Source of the DNA: Paenibacillus apiarius
Lineage (GTDB): Bacteria; Bacillota; Bacilli; Paenibacillales; Paenibacillaceae
DNA length: 64,000 nucleotides
Assembly (NCBI RefSeq): GCF_017052585.1
Contig: NZ_JAFFHZ010000001.1
Location: forward strand, 3,277,001 to 3,341,000
Direction: 5' to 3'
Below the pieces are notes generated by a model. The model ran no database searches, was not told where the DNA came from, and saw only the letters and a program-made list of their open reading frames with translations. The translations under genes and the position numbers were made by a program. Positions 44,878-53,537 of the stretch are shown in pieces; within the stretch, counting starts at the first letter, position 1, and every line of letters begins with the position of its first letter.

Positions 44878-45255
44878 ATGAAGTCAGTAAAGGTTATTGT
44901 AATTTTGCTATCATGTGTAATGCTTATTGGTTGTTCTAAAAAAGATGTTTTGGAAGGAGTGGATTTTACAAAGGTATTCGATGAGGTTATTGGTTATTTA
45001 TATATCGATGATACACTCTATAGTCTTAAAACCAGGGATAATTTCTCGGAAGAGGACTTAGGCAAACAAATAGGTGAGGTTCATGAAATCGTAGAGAAGC
45101 CCGTAGTTGATGGAGATGTGGTGTATCCAGAGGCCACTCGTACCTATGAAATTCGCAAAGGCGATAAAATATTCAGGGTAAAAGACGGTGATAAGTTACT
45201 AGTTGTTATCCAAACGAGGGATGGCTTTATATTAGGAGTCATTTTTCCCACTTAA
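44878..45255 (+). CDS. Small lipoprotein, 125 aa
   Basis: Sec/lipoprotein signal with lipobox VMLIGCSKK (Cys about residue 17) followed by a small domain with two beta-hairpins (YLYIDDTLYSLKTRDNFSEE, EIRKGDKIFRVKDGDKLLVV). It should be anchored on the outer face of the membrane. The start at 44878 follows AAGGAGGGCTATGG; the frame extends 27 bp upstream without a better site. It has no recognised family. It is the third exported product in the stretch next to the peptide regulator. Confidence 0.7.
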   Translation: MKSVKVIVILLSCVMLIGCSKKDVLEGVDFTKVFDEVIGYLYIDDTLYSLKTRDNFSEEDLGKQIGEVHEIVEKPVVDGDVVYPEATRTYEIRKGDKIFRVKDGDKLLVVIQTRDGFILGVIFPT

Positions 45256-45320
45256 ATGGCTACAAAAGTATGATTTAAGTTCTTGCAAGACCCCTATCCG
45301 AACAGAAATTACATTGAGCA

Positions 45321-45976
45321 TTAACAGGAATCGGAGTCTTCGCGACATGGACTTTGTTTTTGATAGAACATACAATAAACATGTACATGATCGAATCTGT
45401 TTAACGTAAATCCAAACCGCCGATACAAGTTTACGTTTACTTCATTTTCCATATCGAGAGCGACGCCCTGCCAATTCATGTCCGTCTTTACCATATTCAA
45501 CAGGTGATGCAGCAGGGCTTTGCCGATTCCCTTGCCTTGCTCATCCTGTTTTACTCCAATCATAATCAGGTAGTGATGCGCGAATGAAGGAGCAGCGGAT
45601 CTTGTGACTCGCATATAAGAATTAATGAGGCGTAACGTGTTTCCAGACAATTGAAATAATAAAGAAATTACCCTCACGATAAGCAGTAACCCTTTCATTT
45701 TCTGAAGCTTGCTTGCATGCGGCTTTTCTACGATGTAAGCCCCCCGAAGGTTTTCATTTTCGAAATAACCCCACACACCTCCTCATGGAGCAGGAAGCTT
45801 TTATCGAACAGAAAGGAAATAAAAGCGGTCACGCTGCTGCTTGTTTGGTTATCGACTTCCGAATCGCCGAATAGATGCAAGAATAAGGGATCGCGGGCGA
45901 ACGCTCCCCCCATGAGCTTCACGAATGAAGCTTTGTCCGACTTGGTTAGTTTGGATACTCGATACGGGCTACTCAT
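45321..45976 (-). pseudogene. GNAT acetyltransferase gene split by a frameshift
   Basis: Two overlapping minus-strand frames form one GNAT protein. The first (from ATG 45976) gives SKLTKSDKASFVKLMGGAF and runs into a wrong frame near 45770. The second gives WGYFENENLRGAYIVEK and continues with the acetyl-CoA motif IGVKQDEQGKGIGKALL (R/Q-x-x-G-x-G/A type) and LDMENEVNVNLYRRFGF to 45321. The join lies in GTGTGTGGGG, where loss of two bases would restore the frame. It may be a real mutation in a short GT repeat or a sequence error. An intact product would be about 210 aa, with unknown acyl acceptor. Confidence 0.7.
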
Positions 45977-46158
45977 GCTATTGTACCGATACTGTTCATA
46001 GCTTTACCATAATGATCGACGGCGAAGCTAAACAGCACCTTCAGCATAAATAATAGGCAAATCGTCAGCATGTAAGGCTGTATGTTCGGCAGCACGGGGA
46101 TACCGCTCAGGCCCAAGGAGAGAAGCAAGCGATAGAGCGTATTCTCCTGTAACTGCAT
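45973..46158 (-). CDS. Possible short membrane peptide or remnant of a membrane protein
   Basis: Sixty-one codons ending in an ATGA overlap with the acetyltransferase start, the pattern of coupled genes. The sequence has one or two hydrophobic segments (PYMLTICLLFMLKVLFSFAV) but no convincing ribosome site, so it is probably the degraded end of a longer gene. No family recognised. Confidence 0.25.
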   Translation of the reverse strand: MQLQENTLYRLLLSLGLSGIPVLPNIQPYMLTICLLFMLKVLFSFAVDHYGKAMNSIGTIA

Positions 46159-46641
46159 GATGCTGGCAGCTCTCTTCGGCACTTTTGGCTGCAAATTTTT
46201 TGCTTGCAAAACGCAGCATCCCCTATTTGTAAGTTTTATGACTGATCTTGCTCCCCTTAGCACTCCCCAACAGTTAAAGTATCCATTTGGAAACATTGAG
46301 CTAACGCTCCCCTAACACCAACATGATGGAAGTATAAGCGCACTTTCTGTCCCCCCTTATCCTTTTCGAAAATTATCCCATGAAATTCATACATTGGTTA
46401 TCGCGCCTTTCCCTCTACATGGAATAACAACAATACAGGGTTAGTTGGTTTTTGATGCGAAAGAAAGCCACCTGTAATGAAAATATCATTCATAGGAGAG
46501 ACTTAATTTATTGAATAACGCTTCAGGGGAAATATGTTAAAAAAATGCCGTGATGTCAAGATTTATCGACTTAATTCGACATGATATGATATATTTAGAC
46601 AATTCTTAGGGCTGGAAGACACCAGGAAAGGTGATGATAGA
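46159..46641. other. 483-bp stretch without a gene, upstream of the CdaR-type regulator
   Basis: I see no intact frame or RNA gene. The direct repeat TCGAC-TTAAT-TCGAC (about 46567-46581) and AT-rich TATGATATATT just after it probably belong to the regulator's promoter. The rest may be decayed sequence connected to the remnant at 45973. Confidence 0.35.
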
Positions 46642-47802
46642 ATGATATCCGGAGAAAAATCCCAACACATTGTAGAACAACTTTCCAAAATTGTCGGTCA
46701 AAATATCAATTTCATGAATGATGAGGGAATAATCATCGCCAGTACGGACGCATCGCGTATTGGAACTGTGCATGAAGGTGCGCTTGTTGTGCTGAAAACG
46801 AAAGAAAAGCTGTTCATTCATACTGAGAAACGGTTCCCGGGAACGAAGGCCGGCATTAATCTGCCTATCTATTTCGAAAACCACGTCATCGGCGTTATCG
46901 GCATCACCGGTACGGAGCCGGATGTGCTCAAAATGGCGGAAATTATCCGGAAAATAGCAGAAATATTGGTTAAGGAACAGTTGAACGACGAGAAGAACGA
47001 GATGATCAACCAAGCGCGAGAGGTATTTATCAGGGATTGGCTGGAGGATAGATGGAAGGATGACAAAATGCTCTCTTCGAAAGGGTGGATGCTAGGACTC
47101 AATGTCAATCTGCCCCGCGTTGCCGTTACCATTCAAATTCATCACGAAGACTCGGCGCTGTATGATCTGCATCGGGAGCAGAATTACTATACTGGTTACT
47201 TGCGGGAAGCGATCAAGTTCAACGATCAGGATCTTATTATACCTGTCGGTTTTATGCATTACGCCCTGCTTATCACTTGTCCCGGTACCGGCGATGACGA
47301 GAAGCGCAAAGAATTCATTACCCGCAAAATGCAGTACATTATACGCCAAATGCCTAAATCCGACATCTTCACAATCAAGGCGGGCGTCGGCGGTTATTAT
47401 GATTTTACCCGGGGGTTGCCTGCTTCCTATAAGGAATCTGAACAAGCTGCCCTGCATGCCAAGGCGCACCTTGATGAGAATATTGTGTTCTATGATGACC
47501 TGCGGCTGGAAATGCTGTTGGACGGTATTAAAGACGAGTACAGCAGCAAATTCGTACAAAAAACGCTTAACCTGAGTCAGTTTCCCAACCCGAAAGAAGT
47601 GATCGATACATTGGCCCTGTTCTTTGCTTGCAACCAGTCCATCAATAAAACGGCTGAGCAGCTCTTTATTCACAAAAATACATTGCAATACCGGCTAATA
47701 AAAATCAAGGAAGCGACCGGATACGATCCTCGGGTGTTCGAGGAAGCGGTTCTGCTGTATCTATCGGTATACGTAACAAAAAACAAGCTTTGTAATGACT
47801 GA
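46642..47802 (+). CDS. cdaR: CdaR-family transcription regulator (sugar diacid/glycerate sensor)
   Basis: Regulator of 386 aa. Residues about 1-135 are the diacid-recognition domain (MISGEKSQHIVEQLSKIVGQ, NLPIYFENHVIGVIGITG), which in E. coli CdaR senses D-glycerate, galactarate or glucarate. A middle GGDEF-like domain follows, then a PucR-type C-terminal HTH (SINKTAEQLFIHKNTLQYRL, near residues 335-355). It lies 85 bp upstream of an operon with glycerate kinase and a glycerate-glycoside phosphorylase, so it very probably activates that operon in response to glycerate. The ATG follows GGAAAGGTGATGATAG. Confidence 0.88.
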   Translation: MISGEKSQHIVEQLSKIVGQNINFMNDEGIIIASTDASRIGTVHEGALVVLKTKEKLFIHTEKRFPGTKAGINLPIYFENHVIGVIGITGTEPDVLKMAEIIRKIAEILVKEQLNDEKNEMINQAREVFIRDWLEDRWKDDKMLSSKGWMLGLNVNLPRVAVTIQIHHEDSALYDLHREQNYYTGYLREAIKFNDQDLIIPVGFMHYALLITCPGTGDDEKRKEFITRKMQYIIRQMPKSDIFTIKAGVGGYYDFTRGLPASYKESEQAALHAKAHLDENIVFYDDLRLEMLLDGIKDEYSSKFVQKTLNLSQFPNPKEVIDTLALFFACNQSINKTAEQLFIHKNTLQYRLIKIKEATGYDPRVFEEAVLLYLSVYVTKNKLCND

Positions 47803-47822
47803 TTTATCGTTATTGGTAACAT

Positions 47823-47836
47823 ATAAAACGCTTTCT
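47823..47836 (+). promoter_or_regulatory. Possible cre site upstream of the glycerate-glycoside operon
   Basis: ATAAAACGCTTTCT matches the core of the cre consensus (AAAACGCTTTC) but differs at the outermost positions. It lies 52 bp before the start codon of the phosphorylase gene and fits carbon repression of a sugar operon. Confidence 0.4.
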
Positions 47837-47887
47837 TAACCTGATACGATAGTTGCAACAAAGACAAAAAGGTGGTTGAGAAAGCTT

Positions 47888-49636
47888 ATGACTTCGAATA
47901 GGTACACCACATCTCTCCTGCAAAAGCTGGAATTCATATATGGAAAAAATAAAGCCAAAACCCTCCTTCAGGACATCGATCGTTTGGTTGATAGTTACGC
48001 CGATGCTAATCGGAAATCAAATAATCGCTGGGTATCGGAACAAGATGTCATGCTCATTACGTACGGGGATTCCATGCAGTCAAGCGGTGAGTCACCGCTT
48101 CAGACGCTTCGGAAATTCGTGCAGCGCTACTGCGATGGATTGTTCTCTTCCATGCACATCTTGCCGTTCTACCCATACACTTCCGATGACGGATTCTCTG
48201 TTACGAATTACCGCGAGGTCAATCCGAAACTGGGAGATTGGACAGACATCGCCGACCTTGCGGTTCACGTTGATTTGATGTTCGATGGCGTTATCAATCA
48301 CATCTCCCAACATAGCCATTGGTTTCAGCAGTATTTGGCCGGAAATCCGGAATATGCGGATTATTTTGTCGAAGCTGATCCCGCCGAAGATTACAGCCAG
48401 GTTACGCGCCCACGCGCATTGCCGCTGCTCACGAAATTCGACACTGCTTTGGGTGAGAAGCATATCTGGACGACGTTTAGCGACGACCAGATTGATTTGA
48501 ACTATGCAAGCGAGCGAGTGCTCCTGGAAATTCTCGATATTCTGCTTATGTATGTCGTACGCGGAGCGCGCTATCTCCGTCTGGACGCGATCGGTTTCAT
48601 GTGGAAGAAGCTAGGAACAACCTGCATGCATCTGGATGAAACCCATGCGATCGTCCAGGTCATTCGGGAAGTGCTGGAAACTTTCGCGCCTGGCACGATT
48701 ATTATTACTGAAACGAACGTTCCCCATAAAGACAATATCAAATATTTTGGCAACGGTTCCAATGAAGCTCACATGGTCTACCAATTCCCGCTCCCTCCGC
48801 TAACGCTGCATACGCTGCATACCGGAAACAGCGACAAATTAATGGAATGGTTGCAGTCACTCGAGCCTACCACCGATTCAACGGCATTTTTCAATTTCCT
48901 TGCGTCGCACGACGGTGTTGGAGTTCGGCCGGTTGAAGGTATTTTATCGAAGCAAGAAGTGAATGCAATGGTCGATAAGGTTCACGAACACGGCGGATTT
49001 GTCTCGTACAAGGACAATGGAGACGGGACCAGAAGCCCATATGAGTTGAATATTAATTATCTGGAGGCACTGTCTCACCCAGATGATTCGATTGAAATGA
49101 AAGTGAAGCGATTCAGAGCGGCCAGCGCCATCCTGCTATCGGTTATGGGAATGCCGGCGATATATATTCATAGCTTGCTCGGCTCCCGGAACGACACAGA
49201 AGGCGTGAAGAAGACCGGGAGGTACCGGTCCATTAACCGGGAGCAACTTCGATACGAGCAGGTCGAGTCGGAGCTGCAGCAAGAAGGTTCTTTGCGGAAC
49301 GAAGTATATAGTTCGCTTGCAGAGTTGATTAAATTTCGGATCGGTGAACCATGCTTCCACCCGAATGCTGCCCAGCGTGTCGTCGTATGCGATAACCGTT
49401 TGTTTACGATTATACGAACGTCGGCGGAAGGCGGAGAAGTGCTTGCGCTGGTCAATGTTGCCGACGAATCAGTAAGCGTGCCATGCTCACAGCTTCAGAC
49501 AGGCTGGAAGGAAGGGGAGGCGGCGGTTGATCTCGTTGGGGCCGAGACGTTCAAGTGGTCAGATTCCTTGCAACTCTGCGTCCAGCCTTACCAAGTGATG
49601 TGGATAAAGCAGCTAAAAGGAGGTGACGATGCGTGA
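47888..49636 (+). CDS. GH13_18 glycoside phosphorylase, probably glucosylglycerate phosphorylase
   Basis: Enzyme of 582 aa in the sucrose-phosphorylase subfamily of GH13. The barrel motifs are MLITYGDSM, HILPFYPYTSDDGFSVTNY, VINHISQHSHWFQ, YLRLDAIGFMWK with the nucleophile Asp, IITETNVPHKDN with the acid/base Glu, and FLASHDGVGVRP. The SHDGVGVRP loop resembles glucosylglycerate phosphorylases (E. coli YcjM type) more than sucrose phosphorylases, from memory. The reaction would be glucosylglycerate + Pi to glucose 1-phosphate + D-glycerate. The next gene, glycerate kinase, supports this strongly. ATG 47888 is preferred to TTG 47876, which touches the ribosome site AAGGTGG. It is the first gene of the operon. 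Confidence 0.78.
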   Translation: MTSNRYTTSLLQKLEFIYGKNKAKTLLQDIDRLVDSYADANRKSNNRWVSEQDVMLITYGDSMQSSGESPLQTLRKFVQRYCDGLFSSMHILPFYPYTSDDGFSVTNYREVNPKLGDWTDIADLAVHVDLMFDGVINHISQHSHWFQQYLAGNPEYADYFVEADPAEDYSQVTRPRALPLLTKFDTALGEKHIWTTFSDDQIDLNYASERVLLEILDILLMYVVRGARYLRLDAIGFMWKKLGTTCMHLDETHAIVQVIREVLETFAPGTIIITETNVPHKDNIKYFGNGSNEAHMVYQFPLPPLTLHTLHTGNSDKLMEWLQSLEPTTDSTAFFNFLASHDGVGVRPVEGILSKQEVNAMVDKVHEHGGFVSYKDNGDGTRSPYELNINYLEALSHPDDSIEMKVKRFRAASAILLSVMGMPAIYIHSLLGSRNDTEGVKKTGRYRSINREQLRYEQVESELQQEGSLRNEVYSSLAELIKFRIGEPCFHPNAAQRVVVCDNRLFTIIRTSAEGGEVLALVNVADESVSVPCSQLQTGWKEGEAAVDLVGAETFKWSDSLQLCVQPYQVMWIKQLKGGDDA

Positions 49637-50796
49637 AGATTATTGTAGCTCCGGACTCGTTCAAGGGGTCCATATCTGCACTGAGGGCCGCCGATCAAAT
49701 CGAGGAAGGGATACGCACCGTATTCCCTTCTGCCCATATCGTCAAAATTCCGATGGCCGACGGGGGAGAAGGAACCGCTGAGACAATTCGGATGATTACC
49801 GGAGGAGACATCATTGAGCATGAGGTAAGAGATCCGTGCAATCGACCCATTCGTGCCGGATATTGCTGGATTGACAGTGATCGGACGGCGGTGATTGACA
49901 CGGCGGCAGCTTCCGGCCTGCCCCTTCTAGAGGAACATGAGCGTAAGCCGGAGGAATTGTCAACTTACGGAACTGGGCAGCTTATCCGGCATGCGCTGGA
50001 CCGGGGCGCTGCCAAGATTATTCTCGGTCTCGGTGGAAGCGCCACCATCGATGCAGGCACTGGATGCCTGCGGGCGCTAGGGATGCGCTATCTTGACAGG
50101 AGTGGCAACGAGATAAGCGGCGGCGGCTCCCTGCTTGGCAAGGTTGAACGCATCGATGCGGACCAGTTGGATCCCCGACTGGAGAAAGTCGAAATAGTAA
50201 TTGCCTCGGATGTCCGGAATCCGCTGCTCGGATCGGAAGGAGCCGTCCATGTATTTGGTCCGCAAAAAGGATTGCAAAAGCATGAACTAGCCGACTTCGA
50301 CAACAAGATGAGCCACTACGCGGATATTGCGGAGGCAGCAACTGGACGCAGCAGCAGAGACAGCCCTGGCGCCGGCGCCGCCGGCGGATTCGGATTTACG
50401 CTGATGTCGTTCTTTCCGGGCGGGAAGATGATGAGCGGCTTCGAGTTGATTGCCGAGCTCAGCGGGTTGGAGCGGCAGTTGCAGGATGCGGACCTCGTCA
50501 TTACTGGCGAAGGGAAGTTTGATGCGCAGTCACTTTATGGGAAAGTTCCTGTAGGCATTTCGAGATTGGCCAAGCCCTATGGCGTGCCAACTGTCGTCTT
50601 CGCTGGACTAGCGGATGGGGATATGCGGGATGCGAATCGGGAAGGCATACATCTAGTCGTGCCGATTGTCGATCGGATTATGACACTGGATGAAGCGATG
50701 AAGCAGGGTGAGACACTGTTGAAAGGCACGGTCGTCCGCATGTTTCAGATGATTCGCTTAGCAGGTCTGATTAATGCCAAGGGGGTGAGCAATTGA
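49633..50796 (+). CDS. Glycerate kinase (GarK/GlxK family)
   Basis: Enzyme of 387 aa that phosphorylates D-glycerate, most likely to 2-phosphoglycerate, for entry into glycolysis. Family blocks: IIVAPDSFKGSISA at the N-terminus, MADGGEGTAET near residue 42, ILGLGGSATIDAGTG near 125, SPGAGAAGGFGF near 238 and VITGEGKFDAQS near 285. It starts with GTG at 49633, four bases overlapping the upstream gene, with AAAGGAGGTGACG ahead. Placement directly after the phosphorylase and under a CdaR-type regulator shows that glycerate is an intermediate of this pathway. Confidence 0.93.
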   Translation: MKIIVAPDSFKGSISALRAADQIEEGIRTVFPSAHIVKIPMADGGEGTAETIRMITGGDIIEHEVRDPCNRPIRAGYCWIDSDRTAVIDTAAASGLPLLEEHERKPEELSTYGTGQLIRHALDRGAAKIILGLGGSATIDAGTGCLRALGMRYLDRSGNEISGGGSLLGKVERIDADQLDPRLEKVEIVIASDVRNPLLGSEGAVHVFGPQKGLQKHELADFDNKMSHYADIAEAATGRSSRDSPGAGAAGGFGFTLMSFFPGGKMMSGFELIAELSGLERQLQDADLVITGEGKFDAQSLYGKVPVGISRLAKPYGVPTVVFAGLADGDMRDANREGIHLVVPIVDRIMTLDEAMKQGETLLKGTVVRMFQMIRLAGLINAKGVSN

Positions 50797-52142
50797 AAGT
50801 TGCACTGGTCCATTTTCGGGTCGGCGAAACGGACGGGGTATCCCTTGAAATGGAGAAGTGGAAAAACGTCCTGACGCGCTTGGGACACGAGGTTCTGTTC
50901 CTTGCGGGCAGCGAAGGCATGACACAAGCTTATGTCATTCCGGAGCTTCATTACAAGCATCCGATGAACGAGAAATTCGTGTTCAATGCCTTCGACAAAC
51001 TGCTTGATTATGAATCGGATGAGGCGTTTGCGGAAGATGTGCTGGCCTTCTCGCGAACGATGGAAGCAAAGTTAATCGACTTTATTGTATCCGAAGACAT
51101 TGATGTAATCGTTCCGCATAATTTGCTGTCGTTAGGCTGGAGCTTGCCCGCAGGTATTGCCTTGAGCAAAGCGCTGAAAGCAACCGGTATCGACTGCATC
51201 GCCCTTCACCACGATTTCTACTGGCAGCGGGATCGATATGCGAAGCCGACTTGCAACATCGTCAAGGAATGGCTGGAGCGGATGTTCCCGCCGGATCTGC
51301 CCAATATCCGTCATGTGGTGACGAATCGGATTTACCAGGAGGAACTGCGTCGTCGTCGGAATATTGACTCCGTCATCATTCCCAATGTATTCGATTTCGA
51401 ACATCCTGTCTGGGTGAAGGACGATTACAACCAATCGCTCAGACATGACATTGGGGTGGGTGAAGATGACATCGTCATTTTGCAGGCAACCCGTATTATG
51501 GAGCGTAAAGCGATTGAATTGGGAATCGAAGCGGTAGCGCAGCTACAGCGTAGATTGGCATCATCTGAGCTAACCCTTTACAACGGGAAATCAATTACCA
51601 ATGAAACGCGGTTCATTCATGTGCTGGCCGGCATGCCCGAATCCAGTTATGAGTATACGGAGCAACTGCGGACGAAGGCAGAATGTCTGGGCGTCGATTT
51701 GCGATTCATCAATACGTTGATCGACCATTCGCGCATTCATTCGAACGGGAGGAAGATTTACTCGTTATGGGATGCTTATGTAATCGCTGACATGGTTACA
51801 TTTCCTAGCATAGTGGAAAGTTGGGGCAATCAGCTGCTGGAAGCCGTTTTTGCGAAGAAACCTTTGCTTATCTATGAGTACCCCGTTTATGAAAAGGATA
51901 TAAGGCAATACGGATTCGATTTTATTTCTCTCGGCAACCGGCACCATATTGATTCTGACGGTTTAGTCGTCGTCGATGGCGGCAAAGTGGAAGAAGCAGC
52001 AGACCGCATGGCAGAGATATTGACCGATAGCCACCAGTATGACCGGATTATCGAGCATAATTACCAAATTGGCAAAACCCATTTTTCATATGAATCGCTT
52101 CGCATCTTATTGGAACCACTACTTGAGGAGGTAGCAAGATGA
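50793..52142 (+). CDS. GT4-like glycosyltransferase
   Basis: Retaining GT-B glycosyltransferase of 449 aa. It has an N-terminal acceptor half (VALVHFRVGETDGVSLEMEK, SEDIDVIVPHNLLS) and a donor half with ILQATRIMERKAIELGIEA and the FPSIVESWGNQLLEAVFAKK block, where two Glu residues (ExxxxxxxE) bind the nucleotide sugar. In this operon a (mannosyl)glucosylglycerate synthase is an attractive guess, since such GT4 enzymes use GDP-mannose or NDP-glucose, but a degradative role in a glycoside pathway cannot be excluded. It starts with TTG at 50793 behind GGGGGTGAGCAA and overlaps the glycerate kinase stop by 4 bp. It overlaps the downstream binding-protein gene by 4 bp. Confidence 0.75.
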   Translation: MKVALVHFRVGETDGVSLEMEKWKNVLTRLGHEVLFLAGSEGMTQAYVIPELHYKHPMNEKFVFNAFDKLLDYESDEAFAEDVLAFSRTMEAKLIDFIVSEDIDVIVPHNLLSLGWSLPAGIALSKALKATGIDCIALHHDFYWQRDRYAKPTCNIVKEWLERMFPPDLPNIRHVVTNRIYQEELRRRRNIDSVIIPNVFDFEHPVWVKDDYNQSLRHDIGVGEDDIVILQATRIMERKAIELGIEAVAQLQRRLASSELTLYNGKSITNETRFIHVLAGMPESSYEYTEQLRTKAECLGVDLRFINTLIDHSRIHSNGRKIYSLWDAYVIADMVTFPSIVESWGNQLLEAVFAKKPLLIYEYPVYEKDIRQYGFDFISLGNRHHIDSDGLVVVDGGKVEEAADRMAEILTDSHQYDRIIEHNYQIGKTHFSYESLRILLEPLLEEVAR

Positions 52143-53476
52143 AGAAGAAGTTGGGAGTCATTGCAATGGTAGCCATCATGGCGTTCATGACAGCATGTGG
52201 GGGAGGCTCTAAGTCGGGTACCGCCGAGGGGAATACAGCATCTAACAACAGTGATGGCAAAGTAACGAATATAAGCATGCAGATTGCATGGGCCAGCGAT
52301 TCTGGCAGAGGGGTCGCCATTCGGGAAATGTTGGATCAATTCGAGAAGGAAAATCCTGATGTTAAAGTGGAAATGCTCGGCGGCGTCCAATATGGATCGA
52401 AGCTGCTGACGCAAATATTGAGCGGCAAAGCGCCAGAAGTGCTGCAAGTCAATTATGGCGACGTTCAGTCTTTGGCTCCTGAAGGGGCATTCATCGATCT
52501 GTCGGGCGATTTTATGGCCGATAAAGATAACTACGCTCCGGAAATATGGGATCTGTCCGTCAGCGACGGCAAACTGTACGGTATGCCTTGGTTAGGACAC
52601 AGCATTCAATTGATCTATAACAAGACCATGTTTGAGAAAGCCGGCATTACATCACCTCCGACAACGTGGGATGAGCTGTACGAAGTGGCCAAGAAGTTGA
52701 CGGTCGATACGAACGGTGATGGCAAGCCGGATCAGTACGGTATCGGATTGTCAGGAAAACAAAGCCCTGACATTACGTGGATGTACGGCATGTTTGCCGC
52801 ACAGGCCGGAGCCGAGTTGGTGAAAGAGAATAATGGCAAGTATGAGGTCGCGATCAATTCGCCCGAAGGCCAACAGGCATTGGAGTTCTACACGAAGCTG
52901 TTGAAAGAAACGTCGCCTCCGGATTCCTTGAACAAAGACGGCGGAGCGATTATGGCCGACTTCCGGAATGGGGTCGTAGCGATGGAATTGCAAGGTCCTT
53001 GGGGTGTTTCGGACGTGTGGAAGTCAGGCAGTTCGTTCGAGACGGGCGTCGCTGAAGTGCCGGCCGGTCCGGCAGGCAAAGCGACGGAAGTGACCGCATA
53101 CCTGCTGTCCATGCCTAACGGAGTTGAGGGAGAGAAGCTTGAAGCATCCAAAAAGCTGATTAAATACCTATCTTCCAAGCCGGCGCAAGAGTTAATCATG
53201 AAGGGCGAAAAAAGCGAAGACGGCAATTATTATCCTTTCCGTATTCCGATTCGTAAAGATATGGCCGATATGCAATATTTCAAAGAACATCCGGAGTTCC
53301 TTGTGTTCCAGGAAGGATTAAAATATCCGTTCACCCTGTTCCCGATTCCGGAATGGTCGCAAGTGAGCGATGAGGTATATCAGAACGCGCTGAACCAGGT
53401 CGTATCAGGAAGAATATCGGCAGCTGAGGGACTTAAAATGGTACAGGACAAAGGAAATGCCATCATCCAGAAATAA
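52139..53476 (+). CDS. Sugar ABC importer binding lipoprotein (CUT1 type)
   Basis: Extracellular binding protein of 445 aa with a Sec signal and lipobox (FMTACGGG, Cys near residue 20). Standard family 1 blocks: ISMQIAWASDSGRGVAIREM at the start of the mature domain, KAPEVLQVNYGDVQSLAPEG, and PWLGHSIQLIYNKTMFEKAG. It should capture the glycoside in the wall space and deliver it to the permeases that follow. The start follows GAGGAGGTAGCAAG and overlaps the glycosyltransferase stop by 4 bp. Substrate is inferred from the operon as a glycerate-containing glucoside or mannoside. Confidence 0.9.
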   Translation: MKKKLGVIAMVAIMAFMTACGGGSKSGTAEGNTASNNSDGKVTNISMQIAWASDSGRGVAIREMLDQFEKENPDVKVEMLGGVQYGSKLLTQILSGKAPEVLQVNYGDVQSLAPEGAFIDLSGDFMADKDNYAPEIWDLSVSDGKLYGMPWLGHSIQLIYNKTMFEKAGITSPPTTWDELYEVAKKLTVDTNGDGKPDQYGIGLSGKQSPDITWMYGMFAAQAGAELVKENNGKYEVAINSPEGQQALEFYTKLLKETSPPDSLNKDGGAIMADFRNGVVAMELQGPWGVSDVWKSGSSFETGVAEVPAGPAGKATEVTAYLLSMPNGVEGEKLEASKKLIKYLSSKPAQELIMKGEKSEDGNYYPFRIPIRKDMADMQYFKEHPEFLVFQEGLKYPFTLFPIPEWSQVSDEVYQNALNQVVSGRISAAEGLKMVQDKGNAIIQK

Positions 53477-53483
53477 TTCCGAA

Positions 53484-53522
53484 AAAGAGGAAAGCGCCCT
53501 GTCATCTGGGGGCTTCCTCTTT
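53484..53522 (+). terminator. Intra-operon hairpin between binding-protein and permease genes
   Basis: AAAGAGGAAAGCGCCC pairs with GGGGGCTTCCTCTTT. It lies in the 61-bp gap and has no long T-run. It probably stabilises the binding-protein mRNA or partly terminates, giving more binding protein than permease. Confidence 0.6.
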
Positions 53523-53537
53523 CATAGGGGGAACTTT

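Noticed and set aside
47888-49636. Sucrose phosphorylase in a sucrose operon
   Set aside because: No sucrose-specific partner genes; glycerate kinase and a CdaR regulator fit a glycerate glycoside better. Biochemical proof is missing.
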